Below the pieces are notes generated by a model. It saw only the letters and a list, made by a program, of their open reading frames with translations. It did no database searches and was not told where the DNA came from. The position numbers and the translations under genes were made by a program. Of a DNA stretch of 64,000 nt, positions 50,406 to 62,714 are shown piece after piece. How positions within the stretch are numbered: position 1 is the first letter of the stretch; every line of letters begins with the position of its first letter. Source of the DNA: Carya illinoinensis (Eukaryota; Streptophyta; Magnoliopsida; Fagales; Juglandaceae); the NCBI RefSeq assembly GCF_018687715.1, contig NC_056762.1, positions 37,032,864-37,096,863 of the forward strand. Direction: 5' to 3'.

Positions 50406-50969
50406 TCGCATAACAAGCAGAAAATAAAACTTTCACGCACGGGAAAGCAGATTCATTTCTGCTTTCCTCCGTGCGTGTTAGAGTGAGAGACAGAGAGAGT
50501 TTTAGAGAGACGGAGCTGGGAAGTGGAAAGCAGTGGGGAGAGAGAGAGTTTTAGAGAGAGGAAGAGAAGAAGTGGAGGGTTATAGTGAGTATATGTTTGC
50601 AAAGGTAATTTTTGAAAGAGTTAAGGTAAATGGTTTTTCTCATTTTTTATTTGTAATATACATGATAATTATCAATGTTTTATTTCATATATATTTAACT
50701 AACTAGTATTGTGTATTTTTTGAAGGATCATTTGTTGTGAATTGTTGAGAAGTTGTGATTTTTGAAGATGAATTTATTTAAAGCACAAGGTATATATACT
50801 AAACTCTATTGTTATATTTTATTGTGGATATAATTTGTGATTAAGTTTGTATTGTTTGGATGAATTAAAAAGAAAAATTATTGTTATTGAATATGTTTAT
50901 TCTTAATGTGATAATGTTTTAGTATAGTGTATGTTTTTGAATAATAATTATTTGTTAGTTTATGTGTCT
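50406..50969 (+). promoter_or_regulatory. putative promoter and 5' leader of a second gene of element A
   Basis: A strong 18-bp-arm hairpin lies at 50434-50477: CACGCACGGGAAAGCAGA pairs with the complement of TCTGCTTTCCTCCGTGCGTG with a two-base bulge. It is followed by a purine-rich leader (GAGAGAGAGTTTTAGAGAGA), possible donors at about 50604 and 50789, and a short ATG frame MNLFKAQ at 50769. The downstream gene is absent because another CACTA end begins at 50970. Direction and function are inferred. Confidence 0.4.
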
Positions 50970-51879
50970 CACTACAAGAAATTGCTCCATTTCCGGCGGG
51001 TCCAGTAGCCGGAAAAAACATACGGTTTCGCCGATATTAGTCATTACCCGCTATTTCTAGTCGCCACAGGATAGCCGCTATTAAAGAGCCAAGTAAAACA
51101 TTTTCCGGCTACTTTTATAATAGCCAGAAATATAACTTATTTCCGACAATAATAATAGCCGCAAATAAATAAAATGTTGTCGCAATAACTTTTGCCAATA
51201 TCCATAAAAAATAGCCAAAAATAATTTCCGGCTATATTTTTGAGCCGAAAATATTTATTAGCGTCTAAATTTTTTAAGCCGCAAATACATATTGGCTAGT
51301 TTTTTAGTCACCAAACTAGTTTCTAGCTATATATTTTTAGCTGAAAATTTGTATTTGCAGCTACATTTTATAGCCGCAAATAGTTGCCGCTAGGTTATGT
51401 TGGCCATTTCTATTTTCGGCTATATATTTATCGCCGGAAAAATTTATTTGCGACTACTTTTTTAGCCGGAAATAGTGAAGTTTTGCTGTTGTTAAATTTA
51501 TTCCGACGAAATATTGTCGCCGGAAATGTTTGGAAGCAATCCCGGTTTAATTTGTACATTCATATGTTGTTTTTCCCTGAATATTTGTTTGTTAATAAAC
51601 AAAGCAAGTTAATAAGTTAAAAAATACTATATATAGAGAAATTCATTTTTGCTTGAAACATCATTCATATAACCTCAAAGTACATATTTAAAGCTTAACC
51701 ACTGCACTGCCATTGTATTAAGTTTTACATAAAACCATCCAACATATCACAATGTAACAAAAATTTACAAGTGAAGGTTTTTCTATATGGGTTTAGCTAG
51801 CTGTTCCATCAATCTTTGACAGCTTATGAAATGTTTTTGCTCTATTTCTTGATATCTTGGTTCAATCCTGTGAGAAACA

Positions 51880-53500
51880 AGAACAAAAAATAGGTCATGA
51901 GCTTTTAGAGATGTCATCAAACACAAGCTACCTAGCATGCACAACCAGATAGAATGCAAAATGCAATAAATCAAAGTATTCAACAATGTTGTTATTTTTC
52001 TCGTACATGTTTTCTATACCAACTATGTGAAGAATTTTCTAATCAGATTTTTTAACAATGTAGCAATAAATTTCCCCATGCATAGTTTTTATAAAAAGAA
52101 ATGTAACATAGAATGCAGTATATTCTGCTACCTAATTGATTTCAATCATCACATATGTATCACAAGATAATCATGGGTCTCAAAAACGTTCAGTTCCAAA
52201 TCAGATAGATAGTCATACTGAGTTATTTAATTGGATCTTCGGATCAAGAACCATTATTCAGCTCATAGCATCCCTGAGATAACATGGGATTTAAAAGGTT
52301 GGATGCTTCATGTGTTCTTTACTGATTGGTGGTTGCTAGTGCAAGTTTGGCTTGTCTCCTTTTGCATCAAGTGGACATTGAACAATCCCTTCTAAAAAAA
52401 TGCTTTAACTTGGTCTAAGTTGAATCATCAGTTATGTTTTATATGTTGCAACTATTTGATGCTTCTGACTCGGACAAGAGAATGATTAAAAGCAAAGAAA
52501 AGCAAGCAGAAGACTACACTCCTAAGTTTGAAGTATTTGTTGGTCAACGGCCATGTTTGAACACTGGTCAGTATAAGAGGGCTTCGAGAACTCTTCATTT
52601 TTCTTTTGACCGGGTTGGGTTGGGTTGGGTTGGGTTAGGTGGGTGGGGTTCTCAATTTATCAGGAGAGTTTTTTTTTAACAATGTAGCAACAAATTTCTC
52701 TAGTGCCAGGAAATTCTCCATATAACACTAGGAGTTTTGATCTTTTTATTTCGACAAGTAATGTCATTGATATTAAGAAATTACACATATTTGGCAAACA
52801 CCATAGTCACGAAAACATCTCCATCTTCTAGAAATTGTTTTATGATTTCTAAGATGGTCATTTCCAACAATACCAATACCTCAATTTCTGCAATTCAGAA
52901 AAAAAAAAACTTGAGCACCTAATTGAGCTACTCAAGATTACAAGTATCATTTTTCCACATTTAATATCAACATTAATTATAATCGAAAGACAACCTATTC
53001 AAGTTTTCACTTGAATTAAACCATATATACAATGAAGACAGCTGGGAATAATTTATCTGATTTCTAATCTGAAAATGAACATAAATTATTTAATTATCGC
53101 ATGACTAAAATGGAAAAGTTTTGCTCGAAAACAGCTTGGGTTTGAACCGATTCAGAAGTTAGGAAAAATTTGGAAACAAACTGGTTATTAATCAGCTATA
53201 TTCTAATATTAGCCGGAAATTAATTCTTAAATACTCATTCAAATTGCAGTGGTTAGCTTGTTGTTGTTCAGAACTAACACCCACACATATAAATAAAACT
53301 ATATCTAATCCTGTGTAGGGAGACACCATTCTTTATCACCAGAAACTCTGTATGCAAAGCAATCACTTCTCACCTACAGCATCCATCAGTTCTAGAAACT
53401 TTACCAACAAAACACAGAAAAATAAATCTTGGCCAATTAAGCATCTAGCTCTCTTTCAACCAATTAGTGAATGCACGAACAAGTCAATCTTCATAAATCA
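51880..53500. other. interior of element B, unidentified
   Basis: No confident gene. The plus-strand frame at 52434-52679 (KFEVFVGQRPCLNTGQY) has no recognised family. It includes a (GGGTT)n microsatellite at about 52611-52640. Some of this may be intron or downstream sequence of the captured MADS-box gene. Confidence 0.4.
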
Positions 53501-53579
53501 TAGTCAGCTACGTACTAGCACGCTTTAATAAATAGGATATATGTTCCTCTATAAGTAAAGAGGAGTGAGAGAGGGAGAG

Positions 53580-53765
53580 AAACCTTGGGCTGCCATAATC
53601 AAAGAGCTTTCCGGTAGCCCTTATGACAATGAGCGCTATTTCAGCCTCGCAGAGAGTTGAGAGCTCCAGAGCCTTTTTAAATATGCACTTCCTCCTCTCA
53701 GAGAAAGTCACTTGCCGTGCTGTGGTGTTGTCGATCCTCTTCATCTGAATTTTCTTTCTCGTCAT
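53580..53765 (-). pseudogene. captured MADS-box exon (type II, SVP/AGL24-like)
   Basis: From ATG at 53765 the frame reads MTRKKIQMKRIDNTTARQVT, then FSERRKCIFKKALELSTLCE and AEIALIVIRATGKLFDYGS, a full MADS DNA-binding domain of about 60 residues. The exon then meets a donor-like AAG/GTTTCTC. The domain resembles the SVP/StMADS11 class by the KIQ..RIDN start and the GKLF.Y end. Departures from most plant MADS domains, such as SERRKCIFKK for SKRRRGLFKK and LIVIRATG for LIIFSSTG, suggest relaxed constraint. The K-box and C-terminal exons are not found nearby, so this is a fragment in the transposon and not a working gene. Confidence 0.8.
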
Positions 53766-54487
53766 TTTCCTGGAAACCATCATCCGACGCTTCATTGATA
53801 AAACCAAATAGTCAGTCTATAATACTAATCGACAGAATTTTTAAGCTCTTAACAAGGAAATCTGAACAGAAAGATACTAAGTGATACAAAAAAAGGAAGA
53901 GATACGAAATAGGCCTCATATATACTTCATAGGTTTCCAGATGGTTTAGGAGAAATCAAAACTGCAGTAGCACCAAAGAGGGATGATTTTCTTTCTTAAA
54001 CTATTCAATCGAATTCAATCATAACATGCAAATAAGTATGCAATGCTAATCGTTAAGAATTCAAATCAGAACATAAAAAAGCCTATGGGTGTAGGACATT
54101 ACTTACCTTGTTGTAGTAGTTTGACCTGACATCCAATGACCAATAACTTCCATGTGAGCAGTTGGTGGCAACAGAAATGTAAAATGGCATAAGCTACAAA
54201 ATATCCACAAAACCTAACCTTACACTACCTACCCCACACCATTAGACCCTAAACAAAATATTAACTAAGTAGGAGGCATTTTGTGAAAAGTATATTACTT
54301 TCACCTTCATCTCCTAATCAAAATTCACAAAAAATGGTTCATGGCCAAATATTAACTATGCAGGTCCCTGAGTCTCTCTATGAGACTCTCCCTGCGTCTG
54401 CCGCTCTGACTCATATCTCTCCATGAACTTGTCGTATTCAACTTGTCTCTCCATTAGCATCATGACATTCGCTCGTAAGTCATCAAG

Positions 54488-56217
54488 CTAGCCCTTATAA
54501 TCTGAAGCAGCTTTCTCAAACCTTTCTACACGTTCAGTTAATTCCGCTATTTGGGCATCAACTGCTTCTCTAGATGACTCCGGAATAACCATCTCGCTAA
54601 GCCCCCTTACATACCCTGATCTTTGGCCCAAAACTTCCTTAAAGATTGTTGCTGCAGCCTCATTAGTCCTCTTCTCCAGCTCCAGCTCTGACATCTTTGC
54701 AGCCATCTCCAGCTATTAACCATTGGAAAATCACAAATGTTAGTAAGTTGGTTGTAGTTAGACAACACCATATAATAATTTGCACAATTAAACCCATATT
54801 AATTTAGCTAGCACTTTAACACTCACATATTTCTCTTCAGCAATGGGAGTCACAAATTTGTTCTTTTTCTTTGACCACCTCACTTCTTTAAAAAAATCTA
54901 CCAAATTCTCCTCATTCCCAGACTGCCAATACAAGCAAATTAAATTCATTAGACACTTAAACTATATCACACTAAGTTCTCATTGATGTGCATCTTGCAT
55001 GTCAAGCTTAATTGACTTACCCTCATCTCCATTAGGCGTACAAATGACCTTCGTCCAGCCGTGTGATTGTTTTCTTGCTTATCTCTATTACCTTTATTTC
55101 GTTCAGACATTCGTTGCACTCACACGAGACATTATATACATGAAAGCAATCACACATGTCAAGCTTAACAAATATCAAACAGTGTTGCAAAAATATTCTG
55201 ATAAAAGCAACGGTAATTCAATATTTTTGTGACTTCCAACTTACCTTATACTCCTCGCTTGCATATCGAGCGCATAACTTCACCCAGGTGGTTGGTGTCA
55301 CCAACGGTGGCACATTCGCGAGTGCTTGTTCATTACTCTCGTATTTTTTGTAGGTTTTATGTAAATCATACCGAATATGATTAAACCGCTTCCGAAGTGT
55401 CTTCATAACCGTATCACAGTGATTCTTCTTGGTCCAATCGAGGATAAAGTCAGCCTAGGGATAAACATCAAACATATTAATTATAGAGAATGCTACGAGT
55501 TGAATATTTGCAACCTTGGGATTTCAACTACTCTATTTGAAAATGTATGAAATTCCAAATCAAGTTAACCTGAACGCGTGTTACCAATTCTTCCTTCTCA
55601 TTAGCTGGAACGGCATGCCAGCTAGCATGACTCAAGTCCATATGGTGCTTAACCAACCATCTAACCCTTGTAGTAAAAATTGTAGCATTTTCACAACAAG
55701 GTGCAGTCTCACCATCCTTAATTCTCAAAGGTATCTTTCCATGCTTTCGTAACTTCTCAAACTCTGTGCTTTTTGCTGCTCCTCGGCCACGCTTCTGGCT
55801 TGGTGGTACTAATGTTTTCAATTGACATGTTAGCATCATATAGATCGTGTAACAATCAAATTAAGCTACCACTAACATACTATGTAAAACAACACCTCAG
55901 AAAATTAGAAATATACCATCCAGGTTTGCACTTTGTGAATCAACTGCTGGCATGTCATTGGGTTCTGTGCTCGGGACGCAATCAGGTGGCTCAGTTGAGT
56001 CATCTGAGCTTGATAATGCATCATTTTGGGCATTAAGGGCAGGAATGGGTACTGTATCTTGAACTTCATCATTTTGGGCAGTAAGGGCAGGAATGGGTAC
56101 TGTATCTTGAACTCGGTCATTTCTTTGAGATCTACCTTGGCCTCGGCCACCCCTCACTCCACGTGATCGACCTCTACCTCTTCCAGTGACCGGCATATCC
56201 AAGGCGAAGGCAACCAA
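54488..56217 (-). CDS. TNPA/TNP1-like transposon protein (Ptta/En/Spm family), about six exons
   Basis: Exons read on the minus strand: about 56217-55915 (MVAFALDMPVTGRGRGRSRG, with a twice-repeated VQDTVPIPAL block), 55812-55570 (PPSQKRGRGAAK, GETAPCCENATIFTTRVRWL), about 55456-55244 (LDWTKKNHCDTVMKTLRKRF, PPLVTPTTWVKLCARYAS), about 55100-55022 (ERNKGNRDKQENNHTAGRRS), about 54940-54830 (EENLVDFFKEVRWSKKKNKF) and about 54715-54488 (a coiled-coil tail ending in DYKG). This is the plant transposase Ptta/En/Spm (TNPA-like) protein, which in En/Spm binds subterminal repeats and assists TNPD. The join into the fourth exon lacks a clean in-frame AG acceptor, so either the exon border differs from mine or the gene is damaged there. 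It lies next to TNP2 in the same orientation. Confidence 0.72.
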
Positions 56218-56675
56218 TAGATGTTCCCTGCAATCACACTACGTATATACAATTATACCAATAAACTTCGCCAAATTCTGCAGCATAAAGGGGTGTGGGG
56301 ATTCCTCAGTTGTTGCTTGAACTTAATATACCAATAAACTTTGTCAAAGCTACTGAAAAATAACAAACTATTATATTGTCAAGCACAACACACAAAATAG
56401 TTACTAAAGTGATAAAAATCTTCTATGCAACAAAAATACATAAAGGGTGCGAACTCATCCATTCAATGGAATATCTGCTATTCTTGAAGTATCAAGGGCA
56501 TTACCACATCAATACAATAAGATGTTGTCACGCTGCAATCAACCTGGTTATTTCCTGCATTAGATAAGAAACGATGGAAAAGACGAGAGCATAATTAGTG
56601 GCGAAATGAGGATCAAATTGAAGTAAACACAATGGGTTATGTGGAATCACGAGATTATTACCAGCACACAATTCG
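56218..56675. other. spacer between TNPA-like and TNP2 genes
   Basis: About 460 bases with no coding sequence. It presumably holds the 3' end of the TNP2 transcript and the promoter of the TNPA-like gene, or an intron if the two are alternatively spliced from one transcript as in En/Spm. Confidence 0.4.
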
Positions 56676-59600
56676 CTAGTTCATCTCATCCTCCGTTGAG
56701 ATACTATCTTCTTCTATGCTACCCTCTAGTTCGGCGCTGTGATCTGAATTGTCTTCGCTGGTATCGTCATTGATAAAACCTTGCTCAAAGTGGTCCCGAT
56801 TAGACCTTTGCATTACCAATGTGTCAACATCAACCTGCTCCGGTTCAACATTCGGCCTGTGCATGTCTGTTTGTAGTGGGATGTCATCAGTATGGACACT
56901 CACGTAAGCATCACCAGAATTATCCTCTTGGTATGCATCAACGTCACTAGAATCAGATTCATCATCTTCAATAAGGGATGATCGTGGAAGGTCATAGACA
57001 TTTCTATGTATGACCTTTTGGACTACATACCATTCCCCACGGATGCTGCGATTTTTCAGGTAAAATACCTGTGATGCATAGGACGCCAAAACAAATGGAT
57101 CGTCCTTATAAGCTGTCCGCGACATATTCACACTAGTAAGATGTGGTTCCATACGTATCCCTCGTTTGGAATCAGAGATGTCAAACCATTCACATTTGAA
57201 TAAGTAAACACGACGCCAACCCATGTAGCGGAATTCCAAAATGTCTATTAGTCTACCAAAGAACTCAAGTTTTTCAGATCCTGGTTGTTCACTAATGACC
57301 ATGACACCAGAGTTTTGGGTGCGACGATGTTCTTCCCGTTTTTTTGTGTGAAATCTTATACCATTGGTTATGCAACCAGAATAGGACGCACCCCAAGGGT
57401 TAGGACCACATGCTAAAGCATATAGATCATCCGAAACTTCTTCGGGATTATCAGCACGCCTAGCTTGAATCTATCACAAGTTCAAATAAGGAATTAAATA
57501 AAGTATAAACAATACATGTTCTCGCATTAAACAAACATATGTGGCCAAAGGAAATAAGGCTGAACTTCCAAATGAGTTTGCATACTTGTGACTTGAACCA
57601 GTCTGGAAATTTTGCAGCATGCATACTATCAGCATTATTGGGATACTCTTCACTCACTTGCATATAGTGCTCACTAGACAAAAGCCCATATAACGGTTAA
57701 TAAGTATATGTAGGGGATGCAACATAAATTAGTATATTGAGAATGGAAAGTTACTAAGTTGGTAACTAGTTTGGTTACTTACTTTAGGTATTCTCCAATC
57801 TCTGTGCAGTTATTAAGAACATACCATCTGGCTTTTATGAATGCATCATCATCTAATTGGTGACGTGATGCAAAACCCATGGGTCGCACCTTATGTGAAA
57901 AAACATCAAGTCCCTCTCGTACACCCTCTTCTCCTTCGTCGACGTTACGTTCAGGAGGATTGAATCTAGTTTCAACATCATGGAGGTACATGGAACAAAA
58001 ATTCAAGCATTCAACATGGATATAGGCCCCAGCTATTGAACCTTCCGGGTAGGCTTTATTCTTAACATATCTCTTGAATTTTCCGAGATATCTCTCGAAA
58101 GGATACATCCACCTATATTGAACTGGCCCTGCAAGCAGGGCCTCACGTGGCAAGTGATATGCTAAGTGCACCATTATGTCGAAAAAGGTAGGCGGAAAAA
58201 TCATCTCAAGCTTGCAAAGAATAACGACGATATCAGCTTGAAGCCGCTCTAAGACTTCCTTCTTACATGTTCTAGCACACAATTCTTTGAAGAAAGTGCT
58301 TAGCTCGAAAAGTGTCAATCGTACATCTTGGCGTAAGTATCCAGAAATTGCAACAGGAAGTAATCTTTGCATGAAAATATGGCAATCATGACTTTTCATC
58401 CCTGAGATTTTGCAGTCACTTACACTAACACATCTAGCAATGTTTGAAGCGAAGCCATCCGGAAATTTCAAATTGTGCAACCAATTACAAAAACCAGTCC
58501 GCTCAGCTCCATACAACGTATAACATGCTTGTGGCATACTAATGCGTTGTCCATCCTGAATAAGGTGTAACTCCTCCCTTATATTGAGAGTGGAAAGGTC
58601 ACGACGTGCATTAGGATGATCTTTGGTTTTGCCAGAGATATTCATCAAAGTTCCCAAGATGTTGTCACATATGTTCTTCTCAATGTGCATTACATCTAGA
58701 TTATGTCTAATCTTTATAGTCGACCAATATGGCAATTGAAAGAAGATACTTTTCTTGGTCCAATTGAATTCCTCTGTGGTACGCTTTCTTTTCTTTATGG
58801 CTTTGCCAAAATTTGCATTAGGAATACTTTGGAGTTGAATGAGTATATCTTCTCCTGAATACATTGTAGGTGGGTCACGATGCTCTGCACTGCCATTAAA
58901 AATAGTCTTTTTCTTTCTCCAGATGTGGCCCGGTGGCAAGAATCGGCGATGACCCATGTAACAATGCTTTCGGCTATATGGCAACCACATCGAATCTGTT
59001 TCTTCCTTGCATGATGGACATGCCATCTTCCCCTTAGTACTCCACCCAGAGAGGTTTCCATAAGCAGGGAAGTCGTTGATTGTCCATAGCAATGCTGCAT
59101 GCAATTTGAAAGTCTCTTTGGCCTTTGCATCGTATGTATCAACACCATTATCCCATAGATCAATCAATTCATCCATCAAAGGCTGAAGATAAACATCGAT
59201 TTCATTTCCTGGTGATCTTGGTCCAGGAATCAAGAGTGAAGTGATAAAAAATGGATCCTTCATGCACAACCACGGAGGTAAGTTGTAAGGGACAATAATC
59301 ACTGGCCATACGCTATAAGGCTTAGCCAAATTATTAAATGGGTTGAAACCATCGCTAGCTAAACCAAGCCTGACATTTCTTGGATCTTTTGCGAACCAAG
59401 CATGCTCTTGATCAAATGTCGTCCACACCTCAGAGTCAGCAGGATGACTTAGAAACTCTTGCTGAATGACACGCTGATCCTTGTGCCACCGCATATCAAC
59501 TGATGTTTTTTGTGACATAAACAATCTCTGCAACCTTGGCTTCAACGGAAAGTGTCTTAAAATCTTTTGAGGAATTCGCCTCTTCTTAGTGTTGCTGAAT

Positions 59601-60337
59601 TTCCACCTTGAAAGTTTACATTTCGGGCACCCATCTTTATCCACATTTTCCCTCCAATAAAGTATGCAGTCATTCGGACAAACATGTATCTTGGTGTAAG
59701 TAAAGCCCAGCCCTTTTTCCAAGTTACGTGATTCTTGATATGAATTTGGCAAAAGGGCATTGGGAAAAGCTGACTTCAACAAGTGTAAAAGCATGTCGAA
59801 CGACTTTACACTCCAACCACCAAGTGTTTTAATGTGCAACAACTTGACAGTGAATGATAGTTTAGAATACTTTGTACAACCTTCATAAAGAGGACGCCGG
59901 GAATCAGCCAACAGCTGGTCAAAAGTCCGATCAGAAAAGGTATCGACCGATGTGGAACCCGTAGCATGGAATGAATCGCTTATGGGAACATCAGGAAATC
60001 CCCCAGCCTGAATATCTCGTAACATAACATCAACGTCATCAATGAAGTCATCCTCTTCATCAGGATCATGTACATTATCTTCATCATCACTTATGATTAA
60101 ATCTTCTTGTTCACCATGAAAAATCCATGTCGTGTAATTCTTGTCAATACCTTTAATAAACAAGTGTCTCTCTACCTGGGTTATTGATAGGAAGTAATTA
60201 TTTGAACATCTAACACATGGGCAACGAATTTCCTCACCCTCAGCTAAAGTTTGGGCCAAGGTAAGGAACTCCTTCACTCCTTTAGCATATTCCCTAGATC
60301 CAAATCTATCAGTGATTTGCATCCAACTCTTGTCCAT
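56676..60337 (-). CDS. TNP2/TNPD-type CACTA transposase, three exons
   Basis: Exons 60337-57783, about 57671-57588 and 57470-56676 join in frame to about 1145 residues with no stop. Residues 1-75 (MDKSWMQITDRFGSREYAKG with paired cysteines CPCVRC) form the transposase-associated domain. The middle (RWHKDQRVIQQEFLSHPADS, WPVIIVPYNLPPWLCMK, FPAYGNLSGWSTKGKMACPS, LPYWSTIKIRHNLDVMHIEK) is the TNP2 (transposase_21) core. Then comes a DUF4218 region (MKSHDCHIFMQRLLPVAISG, GPVQYRWMYPFERYLGKFKR), and the last exon has a DUF4216 block (FEC-type WFDISDSKRG, YASQVFYL) and an acidic tail. In En/Spm the equivalent protein cuts at CACTA ends. The donor after EYL reads AAA/GTAAGT. The completeness of this frame makes it the best candidate for an active transposase here. 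Confidence 0.93.
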
Positions 60338-61478
60338 CTAGAAATAAGTAGAGGTGCAAGAGTTGTTTAATAAGGAATGACCACATGCACAATGCCACGT
60401 AAATCATAGGTTAAGTCAGTTTGTAAGAACAATAAAAAAAAAATGTGGGAAGAGGAAAAAGTGGGAGAGATAGAAATAGAACAATATACTTGTACTGCAT
60501 TCTCTTGATCTAAAGATTTCTCCTACAAATTAATTGGAATCAGCCAACGGGGTGATTCTTTTTTTGTGACTGTTGGATTCTGATCACAGTAAACTCCATT
60601 TCAGAAAAATCCAACATGGCAAGTAGTATTGTTGAAACATATTACTGAGAAAGGGAAATAAAATATTAATCTGAATATATAGTAAGTTGGTCCATGTGCA
60701 TACAAAAAATCGTTATAAATGGGTTTTCCATGCATGAATATATAGTCAAGATTCAATTAATTTATCTAGTGCCAGCAGTCACAGCAAACATATGAATATC
60801 AGAAGACTAAATGAAAGAGCATTAAATTTTCAGAAAGGATGCCCAAATGATTTACAAAGAAAAATTTAGAAGAAGATTATATAAATTCAAAGCAAAAAAT
60901 TAGGGATAATCAGAACAAAATCAAGAGTGTATTAAAGGAGAGCAAAATCAAGTGTATAATCAAGGATATAAGAAATGGAAGATGTTTGAAGAGACTAAAG
61001 ACTTCCACAAGCAGAAAAAAAACAAAAGGATCTGAACCAAATACAAAAATAATATCTAGATAAAAGGCTTAAAAGCTAAACACATTTTTAAACACTAGGT
61101 TGAAAAACTATAAGCTGCTACCCATTTAGTAGAATTAGGGGAATTTGCCCATCTGTCCAACTTATGATCTTTTACATATAGCTCAATTATATAAAGCTAC
61201 TCACCCCACCAATGTCGATGAGTACTAAAAACAGGACACCCAAAGTAATTCAGCCTTTTGACCTACTGCATGGTTAAAAGCCTAGCTACACAGGAACAAG
61301 TAGCTATCTATCAGCTATTAATAATTACGAGAGATGTCTAATTAATTAATCATACTTTTTCTCATTTCTTGTCTCATATTCAACATATATTCCTGATCAG
61401 TTTCTGCATATACGAAGTTGGAAACAACCAAGATAGATCATAGCCAGCTATTCTTGCAAAATTTGTTATAGAGGCATT

Positions 61479-61515
<37 letters not shown>

Positions 61516-62714
61516 TCCTAGCACGCTTACCTTGGATTAATACAAGTACTTAATTGGTCTAACACATATTTTAGAATATTATTATTAAATAATTACGTGC
61601 AGGCAGCTTCTGAAACTTGAAAGATTTAGTACTTGTACGTATAGAACTCTTCAACCTATTTGAACTTTAATTTCTAATTTATATTTACTTGGGGTTTGAA
61701 ATATTTAATTAATCGCTTGAAATTTCACAATGTTATCCCTTGATCATCAAGCGGCCACTGTGTAAATTTGAGTGAAAGTTAGTCAAATATGTACATATAT
61801 AGCCAGAATTAGTTTCAAACAAGGATGCATGCAGTACTACTTACGTGTGTCATAATTAAACTATCTATAGTTAGTTAGTTATATATAGATATAACAGATT
61901 ATGATAGAACTAATTATGAAGTTCATTGTGAAGAGGAACTAATTATGATAGAAGAAGCACCTCAAAAAGTGTGATTTTCCAGTATGGACGATGTTAGGAT
62001 GTTCTCTAAATATGCCCCTCAACCCCATCTGATCTAGTGTATTTTCATAAGTTAATATGAAAAAATATGCACACAAATTCACTAGTTTGTACTCTCCTAA
62101 ACCAGGCCAACTGGACGAACGGTTGTAGTTTGCAACTTTGCACTGTTTGGGCAAGTATGTTGTACACTTTGAAAAACAAAAACATATATATATAGATTAA
62201 TACAGAAGTTATTTTCGACAAGTATTGGTAGATTATTGTAGGTCTGTCCAGTTTTTTTTTTTTTTTGTTCACATCTTCCTTTGTACCTTGACTAGAAAAT
62301 AATAGTTTCTAGTCGTCGTGTTTGTATATCTATATTTGAAGTAGCATGCTTCCAGTTTCCTTGCTCTACAAGTTATATTATTAGTCTATAGGACTATATT
62401 CATAGTAAGTTGAATTTAAGTATATATTATCATTAATTATATTAATTGATGACACATATTTTAAATACAACCAGCATACACATGAGGATCCAGGGGATTA
62501 GAGTATGTGTAGAAATTAAAAATATTCACAGATCCTTTATCATTGAATAAGCCAAAAGCCAAAATCACGAGAGGTACATTTTGAAATCACGAGAGGTACA
62601 TTTCAAGAGATCAATGGGTGTCATTTTGGCCTTCTTGTCAACTTCAGCACCACATTTAATTAATTCCCTCCATGGGTTTTATAAGAGGGCTTTTTGCTTT
62701 CCCTGCTGGGTGAA
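60338..62714. other. upstream of TNP2; no gene or transposon end found
   Basis: No subterminal repeats of the GCGGCTA/CCGGAAAT type and no GTAGTG terminus were found here, although this is where the far end of element B would be expected. A TA tract lies at about 61478-61512, a T run at about 62252-62268, and a 21-base tandem duplication containing AATCACGAGAGGTACATTT at about 62564-62603. Confidence 0.45.

Larger units (their letters stand above)
46133..50969. mobile_element. CACTA-type element A, one end visible, interrupted by a second element
   Basis: The end reads CACTACAACAAATATGGCTT, followed by short inverted TAGTGACGGTTTCC and AACTGTCACTAAA motifs and a cluster of ACGTTCGAACGT-like palindromes. 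Inside are a decayed transposon protein gene (minus strand, 46618-47844), three further palindrome clusters, an extreme AT tract, and what looks like a second promoter and leader at about 50430-50800. No matching terminal GTAGTG was found before 50970, where another CACTA end begins. The simplest reading is that element A is split by element B and its far part is missing or outside the window. Confidence 0.7.
50970..60337 (-). mobile_element. CACTA element B with TNP2 and TNPA-like genes; left end at 50970, other end not found
   Basis: The terminus CACTACAAGAAATTGCTCC is followed by about 500 bases of subterminal GCCGGAAAT/GCGGCTA repeats. This end and the next about 350 bases match, in inverted orientation, the right end of the CACTA at 5017-10219, including the shared last exon (51789-51868). 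Moving rightward come uncharacterised DNA, a MADS-box exon, a TNPA-like gene and an intact-looking TNP2 gene, all on the minus strand. No matching CTTGTAGTG terminus or subterminal repeats were found from 60338 to 64000, so the 5' end of the element is deleted or lies beyond the window. The span given stops at the TNP2 start codon. Confidence 0.85.

Noticed and set aside
52611..52640. GGGTT repeats as a telomere-like sequence
   Set aside because: The plant telomere unit is TTTAGGG. This is a short GGGTT microsatellite.
55516..56036. Plus-strand frames opposite the TNPA-like gene
   Set aside because: They are antisense shadows; the minus-strand exons carry the family motifs and splice sites.
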